A stretch of DNA of 64,000 nt, from assembly GCA_964436305.1 (NCBI GenBank), contig CAYTCI010000002.1, forward strand, positions 1 through 64,000, in the 5' to 3' direction. Under the pieces are notes generated by a model. That model was not told the DNA's origin and made no database searches. It was given only the letters and a program-made list of their open reading frames with translations. The stretch comes from JAKPUX01 sp964436305. GTDB taxonomy: Bacteria > Zhuqueibacterota > Zhuqueibacteria > Residuimicrobiales > Residuimicrobiaceae. The translations under genes were made by a program, and so were the position numbers. Shown in pieces: positions 51,540 through 60,720 of this stretch (position 1 is its first letter; the number at the start of each line of letters is the position of its first letter).

Positions 51540-52834
51540 TCAAGCGTTACACGCGGCCGGAGATGGCCGCCATCTGGACGGATGAACACAAATATGCGAC
51601 CTGGCTGCGGGTCGAGATCGCGGTGTGTGAAGCCCAGGCCGATCTTGGGCTGATCCCGGCTGCCGCCGTCGCCGAAATCAGGGAGAAGGCCGGCTATTCG
51701 CTGGAGCGCATCGAGGCGATCGAGGAGGAGGTCAAGCACGACGTCATTGCCTTTCTGACGGCGGTGGGCGAGCAGACGGGCGACGCGGCGCGCTTCATCC
51801 ACCTCGGCATGACCTCCTCGGATCTGCTCGACACCGCTCTGGCGCTGAACATTCAGGAGGCGGGAGTCATTCTGCTGGCGGGCATGGAGCGGCTGCGCGA
51901 GATCCTGCGCCGTCAGGCTCTTGAGCACCGCGAGACGATCTGCGTCGGGCGCAGCCATGGCATCCACGCCGAGCCGACCTGCTTTGGCCTCAAGTTCGCC
52001 CTCTGGTATGACGAAATGGGCCGCAATCTCGAGCGGATGCGGAGTGCCCTCGCCGGCGCCGCAGTGGGCATGGTCTCCGGGGTGGTCGGCACTTTCGCTT
52101 TTATCGATCCGCGCATCGAGACGGCGGCGTGCGAGCGCCTCGGACTGCGGCCGGCGCCAGTCACCACCCAGGTCATCCAGCGCGACATTCACGCCCAGGT
52201 GCAGATGGCCATCGCCCTCTGTGGCGCCAGCCTGGAAAAGATGGCGGTCGAGATCCGCCACCTCCAGCGCACCGAGGTCCTCGAGGCGGAGGAACCCTTC
52301 AGCGCCGGGCAAAAGGGCTCTTCGGCGATGCCGCACAAGCGCAATCCCATCGGCAGCGAGAACATCACCGGACTGGCGCGCCTGCTGCGCACCAATGCCC
52401 TGGCGTCCCTCGAGAATATCGCCCTCTGGCATGAGCGGGATATCAGCCACTCCTCGGTGGAACGGATCATCTTCCCCGACAGCTTTACTCTGCTGGATTA
52501 CATGCTGCATCGCCTCGGCCGGATCCTCGAGGGCCTGGTGGTCTACCCCGACCACATGATCGCCAACTTGCGCCGCACCCGGGGATTAATCTTTTCCCAG
52601 CCGGTGTTATTGGCATTGACTGGCAAGGGGTTAAGTCGTGAAATGGCCTACAAGATTGTGCAGGAGAACGCCATGCGCTGCTGGCGCACCGGCGAGGAGT
52701 TCAGCGAGATCCTCCTCGCCGATCAGCGTGTCCTGGCGCTCCTCACGCCCGCGGAAATCAGCAGCTGCTTCAACGAGCGCGTCGGACTCAAACAGGTGGA
52801 TGAAATTTATCGCAAGGCCGGTATTTCTCAATGA
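51536..52834 (+). CDS. purB: Adenylosuccinate lyase
   Basis: The 432-residue protein has the fumarase/aspartase fold with the signature GSSAMPHKRNPIGSENI, the THLGMTSSDLLDT-like IHLGMTSSDLLDTAL and GRSHGIHAEP (general-acid His). It cleaves SAICAR to AICAR and adenylosuccinate to AMP. The next gene, purC, makes SAICAR, so substrate and enzyme are encoded side by side. Confidence 0.97.
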   Translation: MIKRYTRPEMAAIWTDEHKYATWLRVEIAVCEAQADLGLIPAAAVAEIREKAGYSLERIEAIEEEVKHDVIAFLTAVGEQTGDAARFIHLGMTSSDLLDTALALNIQEAGVILLAGMERLREILRRQALEHRETICVGRSHGIHAEPTCFGLKFALWYDEMGRNLERMRSALAGAAVGMVSGVVGTFAFIDPRIETAACERLGLRPAPVTTQVIQRDIHAQVQMAIALCGASLEKMAVEIRHLQRTEVLEAEEPFSAGQKGSSAMPHKRNPIGSENITGLARLLRTNALASLENIALWHERDISHSSVERIIFPDSFTLLDYMLHRLGRILEGLVVYPDHMIANLRRTRGLIFSQPVLLALTGKGLSREMAYKIVQENAMRCWRTGEEFSEILLADQRVLALLTPAEISSCFNERVGLKQVDEIYRKAGISQ

Positions 52835-52878
52835 GAGAACAGGTCACTCCGGATGTTCGACAATGAGAGGAGAGGAGC

Positions 52879-53574
52879 TTGAAAAAGAAAAAGGTCTATG
52901 AAGGCAAGACCAAAAAGGTCTACGAAGCCGAACATGAAACCGAGCTCATACTCGAATTCAAGGACGATGCCGTTGCCTTGACCGGCTCGAAAGCAGTGCA
53001 CGCGCGCGGCAAAGGCGGCCTGAACAATCAGATGTCGTCCTACATGTTCCGGCTGCTCGACAGCTACCACATCGCCACGCATTTCATTCGCGAACTCTCG
53101 GACAAGGAGATGCTGGTGAAAAAGCTGGCCATGATTCCGGTCGTGGTCATGGTCCATGATGTCGCCGCCGGCAAGCTGGTCAAGAGCTATGGCCTGCCGC
53201 AGGGCAAGGAGCTGGAATGCCCGATCATTGAATACTATCTCAAGGATGACGAGCGCGATGACCCGATGATCAACGAGGATCACATCGTCTCGTTCGGGCA
53301 TGCGACCTCGGTGGAGATCAAGGAGATGCATCGTCTGGCCTCCAAGATCAATGCGGTGCTCAAGGCCTTCCTGCGGCGCCGCGATCTGCAGCTGGTGGAT
53401 ATCCGTCTCGAATTCGGCCGCCATCAAACCCGATTGCTGGTTGCCGATGAGATCAGCCTCAACACCATCCGTTGTATCGATTTACGGCACCCTGAAATGG
53501 ATATTCTCGACGGCGACAATCCCCAGGTACTGGAACATCTGGCCGATGTGAAAAGCCGCTTCTTCACCGCCTGA
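52879..53574 (+). CDS. purC: Phosphoribosylaminoimidazole-succinocarboxamide synthase
   Basis: The 231-residue protein starts at TTG 52879, with AGAGGAGAGGA upstream. Motifs are KVYEGKTKKVYEAE (ATP loop), HFIRELSDKEMLVKKLAMIPV, the VRDVAAGK-like VHDVAAGKLVKSYG and VDIRLEFGRH. It joins aspartate to CAIR to form SAICAR. It forms a purine pair with purB. Confidence 0.97.
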   Translation: MKKKKVYEGKTKKVYEAEHETELILEFKDDAVALTGSKAVHARGKGGLNNQMSSYMFRLLDSYHIATHFIRELSDKEMLVKKLAMIPVVVMVHDVAAGKLVKSYGLPQGKELECPIIEYYLKDDERDDPMINEDHIVSFGHATSVEIKEMHRLASKINAVLKAFLRRRDLQLVDIRLEFGRHQTRLLVADEISLNTIRCIDLRHPEMDILDGDNPQVLEHLADVKSRFFTA

Positions 53575-53691
53575 CCGCGCCGTTTCGCGGCCTCCGAAGA
53601 CAGGCGCAAGCCGATAACAGCCGCCGCGCGCGGCCCTGACCCTAACCAACCGGGAGCAAGATCGCTTCGGGGAAGACGATCGTAAAAAACC

Positions 53692-54477
53692 ATGAATACC
53701 AGAAAAAAACGGACACGGAAGCAGCGCACCTACATCAACGTTCCCAATCTCTTCACGGCTCTGAATATCTTTTGCGGGTTCGTCTCCGTGATCCAGACCA
53801 TTGAAGGCAACTATGTCACCGCCGCCTGGCTGATCTTTTTCTCGGCGGTCTTTGATGCCCTGGACGGACGTATCGCGCGCGCCACCGGTCAGAGCAATGC
53901 CTTTGGCCTGCAGATGGATTCGCTCGGCGATGTCCTCTCGGCCGGCCTCGCCCCCGCGGTCCTGGTCTACATGATGCAGCTGAAATCCCTGCATCCGCCG
54001 GTGGGCTTGATCGTTGCCTTTTTTCCCGTCCTTTTCGCCGCCTTCCGCCTGGCCCGCTTCAATGTCTTCACCATGGCCGAGGGCAAGAAAGCCGATTATC
54101 TGGGTCTGCCCGCGCCGATGGCGGGAGTTACCCTGGCCAGTTGCGTCATTCTCGCCGATGCCACCGAATGGACACTCCTGCTCCGCGGCCTGATCGTAAT
54201 GGTCCCCGTCGTCAGTTTGCTGATGGCCAGCACCATCCGTTACGAAGGATTCCCGCGTTTCTCGATCCGGGAAAGGGGCGCCAACCGTTTGAAACTGCTC
54301 TTTTTCGTCACCGTTTTCGTACTCTTTCTCATCTATCCGTCCTATGTCCTCTTCCCCTTCATGATCCTCTACATCCTCGTCGGCATCCTCAATGCCCTGC
54401 GTTCCCTGCTGCGCGGCGCCGAGAATGGTGAAATTGCGATCATCCCCGAAGCGGACGAACTTTCTGCTGACCGTTGA
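53692..54477 (+). CDS. pssA: CDP-diacylglycerol--serine O-phosphatidyltransferase
   Basis: The 261-residue protein has the CDP-alcohol phosphatidyltransferase motif DALDGRIARATGQSNAFG followed by LQMDSLGD, with all eight conserved residues. About six to seven membrane spans are visible. NVPNLFTALNIFCGFVSV at the start is typical of the type II PssA. It makes phosphatidylserine, the precursor of phosphatidylethanolamine, using the CdsA product. No clear ribosome site precedes the ATG. Confidence 0.94.
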   Translation: MNTRKKRTRKQRTYINVPNLFTALNIFCGFVSVIQTIEGNYVTAAWLIFFSAVFDALDGRIARATGQSNAFGLQMDSLGDVLSAGLAPAVLVYMMQLKSLHPPVGLIVAFFPVLFAAFRLARFNVFTMAEGKKADYLGLPAPMAGVTLASCVILADATEWTLLLRGLIVMVPVVSLLMASTIRYEGFPRFSIRERGANRLKLLFFVTVFVLFLIYPSYVLFPFMILYILVGILNALRSLLRGAENGEIAIIPEADELSADR

Positions 54478-54494
54478 GGGGGAGGGAGAAATCG

Positions 54495-54785
54495 ATGATA
54501 TCCAAGGACCGCTACCGCATTAAACGGAAACTCTCGTTCGGAACTTTGTTGTTGGCCATTGTGCTCGGCGCATTGATCGGCTCGGCGATCGGCCAGGCGA
54601 TCGGCGTTCTCCTGCCCGAAGGGGTGGTGCACGATTTTCTGCTGCGCTCGGCCAGTTTTGGCTTCAGCCCCTTTCAGCTCAATCTCGCCATCGTCTCCTT
54701 CACCCTGGGCTTCACCTTCAATCTCAACATCATCGGCGTGATCGGCATCATCCTTGCGGCTTACATCTTCCGCTGGTATGCATGA
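54495..54785 (+). CDS. DUF4321 family small membrane protein
   Basis: From ATG 54495 (GGGAGGGAG upstream) the protein has 96 residues: a basic N-terminus, a span with LLLAIVLGALIGSAIGQAIG and a second span in the C-terminal half (FTLGFTFNLNIIGVIGIILAAY). This matches DUF4321, found in Firmicutes and FCB bacteria, often near tatA, maf or pssA genes. Function is unknown. It lies 17 bp after pssA. Confidence 0.85.
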   Translation: MISKDRYRIKRKLSFGTLLLAIVLGALIGSAIGQAIGVLLPEGVVHDFLLRSASFGFSPFQLNLAIVSFTLGFTFNLNIIGVIGIILAAYIFRWYA

Positions 54786-54795
54786 ACAATTTAAC

Positions 54796-54824
54796 TTGCT
54801 TCTGAACAGCCGGTGCCCTATATT
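54796..54824 (+). promoter_or_regulatory. Promoter upstream of the tatA pair, TTGCTT-17-TATATT
   Basis: TTGCTT (54796-54801), a 17-bp spacer and TATATT (54819-54824). It gives the Tat, Gat, EF-P and Acc genes their own start of transcription 27 bp before tatA. Confidence 0.6.
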
Positions 54825-54850
54825 GCTCTATTCTATCGTTGGAGGAGATC

Positions 54851-55030
54851 ATGCTTCCCGGTGTTGGTCTGGATGAAATGTTCGTCATCCTGCTGGTCGC
54901 GTTGATATTGTTCGGCTCCAAACAGCTGCCCGAGCTGGCTCGCGGCCTCGGCAAGGGACTGCGCGAGCTTAAAAAAGCCACAGATGATGTCAAACGGGAG
55001 CTGGATCTCACCGATCATCTTCCCAAGTGA
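54851..55030 (+). CDS. tatA: Twin-arginine translocase subunit TatA/E, first copy
   Basis: From ATG 54851 (GGAGGAG upstream) the protein has 59 residues: a membrane helix (MFVILLVALILFG), the hinge SKQLPELARGLG and an amphipathic helix GKGLRELKKATDDV. It has the classical TatA layout that forms the pore of the Tat system. No tatC lies nearby. Confidence 0.94.
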   Translation: MLPGVGLDEMFVILLVALILFGSKQLPELARGLGKGLRELKKATDDVKRELDLTDHLPK

Positions 55031-55058
55031 CCGCTATCAGAATCAAACGGAGGTTAAT

Positions 55059-55259
55059 ATGGGCATCGGCCCAACAGAATGGTTGATTATCATTTTCCTG
55101 GTCGTGCTGCTCTTCGGTTCCAAGAAAATCCCCGAACTGGCCAAGGGACTGGGGCAGGGCATCAAGGAATTCAAAAAAGCCGCCAACGACATCAACGAAT
55201 CCACGTCCCAAACCGGCAGCCGCAGCGAATTGCCGCCGACCGACCGGAAACCGGAATAG
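55059..55259 (+). CDS. tatA: Twin-arginine translocase subunit TatA/E, second copy
   Basis: From ATG 55059 (GGAGG upstream) the protein has 66 residues with the same layout: helix WLIIIFLVVLLFG, hinge SKKIPELAKGLG, amphipathic helix and a Ser/Pro-rich tail. It is ~50% identical by eye to the first copy, so a tandem duplication. One copy may work as TatB or TatE; neither has the longer TatB helix. Confidence 0.94.
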   Translation: MGIGPTEWLIIIFLVVLLFGSKKIPELAKGLGQGIKEFKKAANDINESTSQTGSRSELPPTDRKPE

Positions 55260-55298
55260 CAGCGGGGCGCCAGCCTTCGCTCTGCAAGGATCAATCGA

Positions 55299-56756
55299 TT
55301 GCATACCGGCCTCGCTGATTTCCAGTCTCTCAAACCTCTTCTCGCCGGCGGGTCGCTCAGCTGCACCCGCCTGGTGGAGACCTATTTGCAGCAAATCGAT
55401 AAAGGCGCTCATCTGAACGCCTTTGTCGCTCTATTCGCCGAGAGCGCATGCGAAAAGGCTGCGGCCATCGATCGCAAGCGCAGCCAGGGCACGGCCGGAC
55501 GGCTGGCCGGCATGGTCCTCGCCATCAAGGACAATCTGGCCTGGACCGAGGGAGCAACTACCTGCGGCTCGCATTTTCTCCGCGGTTATCGGTCGCCCTA
55601 CGCTGCGACCGTGCTGCAGCGCCTGGCGGCCGAGGATGCGCTTTTCATCGGCAAGACCAACATGGATGAATTCGCCATGGGTTCATCCAGCGAACACTCC
55701 GCTTTCGGACCGGTGCACCATCCCCTGGATCCGGAACGGGTCCCCGGCGGCTCCTCGGGCGGTTCGGCGACGGCGGTCGCAGCCGGGCTCTGTACCGCCG
55801 CCCTCGGCAGCGACACCGGCGGTTCGATCCGCCAGCCGGCGTCATTCTGCGGCATTGCCGGTCTGCGGCCGACCTGGGGACGGGTCTCGCGTTCCGGCCT
55901 GGTCGCTTTCGCCTCCTCTCTGGACCAGATCGGACCGCTAACCCGCTCGGTTGCCGATTGCGCGGAGGTGCTGCAGGTCATTGCCGGCCACGATCCCGCC
56001 GACGCCACCAGCGCCACCGTGGCCGTCCCCGACTATCTCGCCGCCTTGCAGCGGGACCTCAGGGGAGTACGCATCGGCCTGCCGCGCGAGTATTTCCAGG
56101 AGGGGCTGGACCCCGCCGTGCGCAGCGCCGTGGAAGCATGCGGCCGCATTCTGAGCGCGGCCGGCGCCGAGCTGATGCCGGTCTCGCTGCCGCATACGCG
56201 CTATGCGATCGCCGCCTATTATATCATCGCCGACGCCGAAGCCTCCGCCAACCTCGCCCGCTTCGATGGAGCCCGCTTCGGCCGGCGTGCTCCCGCTGCC
56301 GGCAACCTGGAGGCGATGTATCTTCAGTCCCGCAGCGAGGGTTTTGGCGAAGAGGTCAAACGGCGCATCATGCTGGGCACCTTTGTCCTCTCGAGCGGCT
56401 ATTATGAGGCCTATTATGGCAAGGCGCAGCGGGTGAGGACCCTGTTGCAGCGCGATTTCGCATCAGCCTTCTCGCAATGCGATCTGCTGCTGACACCGGT
56501 CTGCCCGACCACCGCTTTCCGGATCGGCGAAAAGGCCGCCGATCCGCTGGCGATGTACCTCTCGGACGTCTACACGGTCTCCGTCAATATGGCGGGGCTG
56601 CCGGCCCTGGCGCTGGCGTGCGGCCGGGATGCAGCGGGACTGCCGATCGGCGCCCAGCTGATCGGGCCGGCCTTTGCGGAGCCGCTCCTGCTCGCCACCG
56701 GCCATTATCTTGAAGGCCGGGTCGCCGCGGTGACCGCCGGAGGCGCCGATTCATGA
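55299..56756 (+). CDS. gatA: Aspartyl/glutamyl-tRNA amidotransferase subunit A
   Basis: The 485-residue protein starts at TTG 55299 (AAGGA nine bases upstream). It has the amidase-signature Ser-cisSer-Lys triad: Lys in LAIKDNLAWTEG, cis-Ser in PGGSSGGSATAVAAG and nucleophile Ser in SDTGGSIRQPASFCG. It releases ammonia from glutamine for GatB. It overlaps gatB by 4 nt. No gatC is seen in the window. Confidence 0.95.
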   Translation: MHTGLADFQSLKPLLAGGSLSCTRLVETYLQQIDKGAHLNAFVALFAESACEKAAAIDRKRSQGTAGRLAGMVLAIKDNLAWTEGATTCGSHFLRGYRSPYAATVLQRLAAEDALFIGKTNMDEFAMGSSSEHSAFGPVHHPLDPERVPGGSSGGSATAVAAGLCTAALGSDTGGSIRQPASFCGIAGLRPTWGRVSRSGLVAFASSLDQIGPLTRSVADCAEVLQVIAGHDPADATSATVAVPDYLAALQRDLRGVRIGLPREYFQEGLDPAVRSAVEACGRILSAAGAELMPVSLPHTRYAIAAYYIIADAEASANLARFDGARFGRRAPAAGNLEAMYLQSRSEGFGEEVKRRIMLGTFVLSSGYYEAYYGKAQRVRTLLQRDFASAFSQCDLLLTPVCPTTAFRIGEKAADPLAMYLSDVYTVSVNMAGLPALALACGRDAAGLPIGAQLIGPAFAEPLLLATGHYLEGRVAAVTAGGADS

Positions 56757-58219
56757 GCGACCGATTCGAGCCGGTCATCGGCCTGGAGGTCCATATCCAG
56801 CTGCAGACCCGCAGCAAGATCTTTTGCGGCTGCAGCACGCGTTTCGGCGCGGAAGCCAACAGCCAGGTCTGTCCGGTCTGCATGGGCTTGCCGGGCGCCC
56901 TGCCGGTCTTGAACCAAAAGGTCCTTGAATCCGCTTGCCGGCTGGCTCTGGCTACCGGCTGCCGGGTCAACCCGGTCTCGCTCTTCGCCCGCAAGAACTA
57001 TTTCTATCCGGACCTGCCGAAGGGCTACCAGATCTCGCAGTATGATCAACCCATCGCCGAGAGCGGAATAGTGGCGATCAGCCTGACGGAAGGGGAGGAG
57101 CGGGAGATCCGCATCCGCCGCATCCATCTGGAGGACGATGCCGGCAAGTCGATTCATGCCGAGCCCTTCGTCGGCGCCGGTGAGACCCTGCTCGATCTCA
57201 ATCGTTGCGGGGTGCCCTTGATCGAACTGGTCACCGAGCCTGATTTCCATGCCCCCGCCGAGGCCGCCGATTTCCTGCAGCGGATGCGTCAGCTGGTGCG
57301 CTATCTCGGGATCAGCAGCGGCAATATGGAAGAGGGCAGTTTGCGCTGTGATGCCAATATTTCGCTCCGTCCAGCGGGCAGCAGCGGGCTGGGGGTCAAG
57401 ACCGAACTCAAGAATATGAATTCCTTCCGCCACGTTGAGCGCGCCCTCGCCTTCGAAATCGAACGCCAGAGCGCCCTGCTCGCCGGGGGCGGCCGGATCG
57501 AGGCGCAAACCCTGCTTTGGGATCCTCTGCGCGCTGTGGCCGAACCGATGCGCAGCAAGGAAGAGGCCCACGATTACCGCTACTTTCCGGAACCCGATCT
57601 GATGCCGGTTCGCCTCTCCGCGGCGTGGATCGCGGCGCAGCAGGGCTTGCTGCCCGAACTGCCGGCGGCGCGCAAGGCGCGCTATCAGCAGCTCTTTGGT
57701 TTGCCGGCCTATGATGCCGGGGTGCTGACCAGTGATCCGGTCGTGGCGGATTATTTCGAGCGGCTGGCCGCGCAGGTGGAGGATAAAAAAGCCGCAAGCA
57801 ACTGGGTCATGGGCGAGGTCCTGCGGGCCGCCAAAACCCGGAATTGCCCGGTCAATGAGCTGGCGGTGACGCCGGAGTATCTGGCGGAGCTGCTGCAGGC
57901 CCTCGCTCAGGAGCGGATTCCCGCCCGGACCGCGCGGCAGATCTTTGCCGAATCGCTGGAGAGCGGTCTTTCGCCGGCGGCTGCCATCGCCCGCGAGGAG
58001 CAGGCCCGGGTGACGGATGACCATGCGCTGCGCGCGCACATCCGGGCGATCCTCGATGCCCATCCGGATGAGAAGGCGGCCTGGCTGGCGGGCAAAGATA
58101 AGCTGCTCTCCTTTTTCGCCGGTCTCATCCTGCAGTCGCTGCGGGGCAGTGCCGACCCGCGCCAGATTATGGCGCTGCTGCACGAAGAAAGGGCGGCTAA
58201 TCGGCCGTCAGAGAAATAA
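56753..58219 (+). CDS. gatB: Aspartyl/glutamyl-tRNA amidotransferase subunit B
   Basis: The 488-residue protein begins FEPVIGLEVHIQLQTRSKIFCGC, the GatB signature, with the zinc cysteines CGCSTRFGAEANSQVCPVC. Later motifs are NYFYPDLPKGYQISQYDQP, NRCGVPLIELVTEPD and the C-terminal YqeY-like helical domain (~340-488). It phosphorylates and amidates misacylated Glu-tRNA(Gln) or Asp-tRNA(Asn). Confidence 0.97.
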   Translation: MSDRFEPVIGLEVHIQLQTRSKIFCGCSTRFGAEANSQVCPVCMGLPGALPVLNQKVLESACRLALATGCRVNPVSLFARKNYFYPDLPKGYQISQYDQPIAESGIVAISLTEGEEREIRIRRIHLEDDAGKSIHAEPFVGAGETLLDLNRCGVPLIELVTEPDFHAPAEAADFLQRMRQLVRYLGISSGNMEEGSLRCDANISLRPAGSSGLGVKTELKNMNSFRHVERALAFEIERQSALLAGGGRIEAQTLLWDPLRAVAEPMRSKEEAHDYRYFPEPDLMPVRLSAAWIAAQQGLLPELPAARKARYQQLFGLPAYDAGVLTSDPVVADYFERLAAQVEDKKAASNWVMGEVLRAAKTRNCPVNELAVTPEYLAELLQALAQERIPARTARQIFAESLESGLSPAAAIAREEQARVTDDHALRAHIRAILDAHPDEKAAWLAGKDKLLSFFAGLILQSLRGSADPRQIMALLHEERAANRPSEK

Positions 58220-58263
58220 ATTAGCGCAAATACGGATTGTATAGAGGAGAATCAGGCTCTGGT

Positions 58264-58824
58264 ATGGCAACGACAGCAGATTTCAAAACGGGCTATGTGA
58301 TCGAACTGGAAGGGGACCTCTGTTCGGTAGTGGAGTTTCAGCATTTCAAGATGGGCCGCGGCGGGGCCTATGTGCGCACCAAACTGCGCAGCCTGCGCAG
58401 CGGCCGGGTGCTTGAGAAGACCTTTCGCGCCGGCGACAAGGTGGAGGAGGCCGATCTGGAACGCCGGCCCATGCAGTACCTTTACCGGGAAGAGGACGCC
58501 CTGATGCTGATGGACAACGAAACCTATGAACAGCTGAGCGTACCGGTGGAGATGATCGGCGCCAACGTCGGCTTTCTGAAGGAGAGCGAGCGCGTCACCG
58601 TCCTGCTGCACCGGGAGAATCCGATCGGCGTCGAGATGCCCAATTTCGTCGAGCTGACGGTCGCTTCGACCGAGCCGGGTGTGCGCGGGGATACGGTCTC
58701 AGGCGCCACCAAAAAGGCGGTAATGGAAACGGGCGGCGTTGTGCTGGTACCGCTTTTCATCGAAGAGGGGGAGAAGCTGAAAATTGATACGCGCACGGGG
58801 ATTTACGTCGAGCGCGTGAGATAA
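58264..58824 (+). CDS. efp: Translation elongation factor P
   Basis: From ATG 58264 the protein has 186 residues: three beta-barrel domains ending in DTRTGIYVERVR, with TVASTEPGVRGDTVSGATKKA typical of EF-P. The loop that reaches the peptidyl-transferase centre reads KMGRGGAYVRTKLR with Arg32 at the tip, where E. coli has Lys34 in PGKGQA. Arg at this position is the rhamnosylated residue in EarP-dependent EF-Ps, but the flanks here (M and GG) are of the Lys type. It rescues ribosomes stalled on polyproline. It lies between gatB and accB. Confidence 0.96.
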   Translation: MATTADFKTGYVIELEGDLCSVVEFQHFKMGRGGAYVRTKLRSLRSGRVLEKTFRAGDKVEEADLERRPMQYLYREEDALMLMDNETYEQLSVPVEMIGANVGFLKESERVTVLLHRENPIGVEMPNFVELTVASTEPGVRGDTVSGATKKAVMETGGVVLVPLFIEEGEKLKIDTRTGIYVERVR

Positions 58825-58834
58825 GGGAGTTTAC

Positions 58835-59317
58835 ATGCGTGCCAAAGAGATCCGCGAGTTGGTCAAAATTGTCGAAGAGAGCCAGATCGGCGAGCTGGAG
58901 ATCACCTACTGGTGGGGCCGCAAGATCCGCATCAGCAAGGCGGTCTCTGCGGTCAGCAACAGCCGGGGAGGTGGTGTCGAGATCGTAACGGCGCCCGGTC
59001 CGGCGGTGGTGATTCCGCAGCCGCATCATTCGCCTGCGGCAGCCGCAGCCCAACTCCCTGAATCCTCCGGCAACTATCTTGAGATCAAGGCCCCCATGGT
59101 GGGCACCTTTTACCGAGCCTCATCGCCGGATGCGGAGCCCTATGTGCGCGAAGGCGAGATGATCGCCCCCGGCAAGGTCCTTTGCATCATCGAGGCGATG
59201 AAGTTGATGAATGAGATCGAGGCGGAGTGCAGCGGCAAGGTCGTCAAGATCCTGGTGCAGAACGGCCAGCCGGTTGAATACAACCAGACCTTGTTTCTTG
59301 TCGAGCCGGCCTCCTGA
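58835..59317 (+). CDS. accB: Biotin carboxyl carrier protein of acetyl-CoA carboxylase
   Basis: The 160-residue protein starts at ATG 58835 (AAGGGAG upstream). The N-terminal ~50 residues are the ELVKIVEESQIGELEI helix-strand, then an Ala/Pro-rich linker, and the biotinyl domain (~85-160) with the biotinylated Lys123 in IIEAMKLMNEIEAE. It carries carboxybiotin between AccC and the transferase in fatty-acid synthesis. Confidence 0.97.
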   Translation: MRAKEIRELVKIVEESQIGELEITYWWGRKIRISKAVSAVSNSRGGGVEIVTAPGPAVVIPQPHHSPAAAAAQLPESSGNYLEIKAPMVGTFYRASSPDAEPYVREGEMIAPGKVLCIIEAMKLMNEIEAECSGKVVKILVQNGQPVEYNQTLFLVEPAS

Positions 59318-59343
59318 GCGGCCCGGAGCAAACCTGTGAACCT

Positions 59344-60720
59344 ATGTCAGGGAAACGATTGTTTAAAAAGATCCTCATAGCCAATCGCGGTGAGATCGCA
59401 CTGCGCATCATCCGCGCCTGCAAGGAGCTGGGTATTGCGACCGTCGCGGTCTACAGCGAAGCCGACGCCAACAGTCTGCATATCCGGTTTGCGGATGAGG
59501 CGGTCTGCATCGGCCCGCCCCCCAGTCACAAAAGTTATCTCAATATTCCCCACATCATCAGCGCCGCCGAGATCACCAATGCCGAGGCGATTCACCCCGG
59601 CTACGGTTTTCTCGCCGAGAACGCCCAGTTCGCCGATATTTGCAACTCCTGCGGCATTGCCTTCATCGGTCCGACGCCGGAGGTGATCTCGATGATGGGC
59701 GACAAGGCGCGCGCCAAGGAGACCATGCGGGCCGCGGGCGTGCCGGTCATCCCCGGCTCCGACGGCGTCGTCCACAGCATCAAGGCGGCTGGCGAGATCG
59801 CCGCCCGCATCGGCTATCCGGTCATCATCAAGGCCGTCGCCGGCGGCGGCGGCCGGGGGATGCGGGTGGTCCGCTACGCCCACGAACTGGCCAACGCCTA
59901 CAGCACCGCTCAGGCCGAGGCCAAAGCCGCTTTTAGCAACGACGAACTCTATCTGGAAAAATTCTTCGAATCCCCGCGCCATATCGAGGTGCAGCTGCTC
60001 GGCGACAATTACGGCAACTGCGTCGCCCTCGGCGAGCGCGAGTGCTCGATCCAGCGCAAACACCAGAAGCTGATCGAGGAGAGCCCCTCGTCCGCCGTCT
60101 CGCCGCGCCTGCGCCGCGAGATGAGTGCGGCGGCCGTCAAGGGCGCCAAACGGGTGCGTTATAACAGCGCAGGGACCATCGAGTTCCTCCTCGATCCCAA
60201 GGGCCATTTCTATTTCATGGAGATGAACACCCGCATCCAGGTGGAACATCCGGTCACCGAGATGGTCTTCGGCCTCGATCTGATCAAGGAGCAGATCCGG
60301 CTCGCTGCCGGCGCCCGGCTCCGCGCCGACCTGCGTTTCTGGAAAATGCGCGGTCATGCGCTGGAGTGCCGCATCAATGCCGAGGACCCCGCCCACGGCT
60401 TCCGTCCCTCGCCCGGGCGGATCACCACCCTGCACCTGCCCGGGGGATTGGGGGTGCGCGTCGATACCCACGCCTACGCGCAGTACATCATACCGCCCAA
60501 CTACGATTCCCTGATCGCGAAACTGATCGTCCATGCTCCCACCCGCGAGGAGGCGATCATTCGCATGCAGCGGGCACTCGACGAGTTCATCGTGGAGGGG
60601 ATTTCGACCACCATCCCTCTGCAGAAGCAGATCCTCGCCGAGGAGAATTTTCGTTCCGGCAACATCAACACGAAGTATATTGAACAGTTCATCCTGACCA
60701 ACAATGGAGGTGCATCATGA
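59344..60720 (+). CDS. accC: Biotin carboxylase subunit of acetyl-CoA carboxylase
   Basis: The 458-residue protein has the full biotin-carboxylase fold: FKKILIANRGEIALRIIRAC, the ATP-grasp glycine loop KAVAGGGGRGMRVV, FLDPKGHF-like LLDPKGHFYFMEMNTRIQVEHPVTE and the C-terminal NAEDPAHGFRPSPG. It carboxylates AccB biotin with bicarbonate and ATP. Its stop overlaps the gcvH ATG by 4 nt. Confidence 0.97.
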   Translation: MSGKRLFKKILIANRGEIALRIIRACKELGIATVAVYSEADANSLHIRFADEAVCIGPPPSHKSYLNIPHIISAAEITNAEAIHPGYGFLAENAQFADICNSCGIAFIGPTPEVISMMGDKARAKETMRAAGVPVIPGSDGVVHSIKAAGEIAARIGYPVIIKAVAGGGGRGMRVVRYAHELANAYSTAQAEAKAAFSNDELYLEKFFESPRHIEVQLLGDNYGNCVALGERECSIQRKHQKLIEESPSSAVSPRLRREMSAAAVKGAKRVRYNSAGTIEFLLDPKGHFYFMEMNTRIQVEHPVTEMVFGLDLIKEQIRLAAGARLRADLRFWKMRGHALECRINAEDPAHGFRPSPGRITTLHLPGGLGVRVDTHAYAQYIIPPNYDSLIAKLIVHAPTREEAIIRMQRALDEFIVEGISTTIPLQKQILAEENFRSGNINTKYIEQFILTNNGGAS

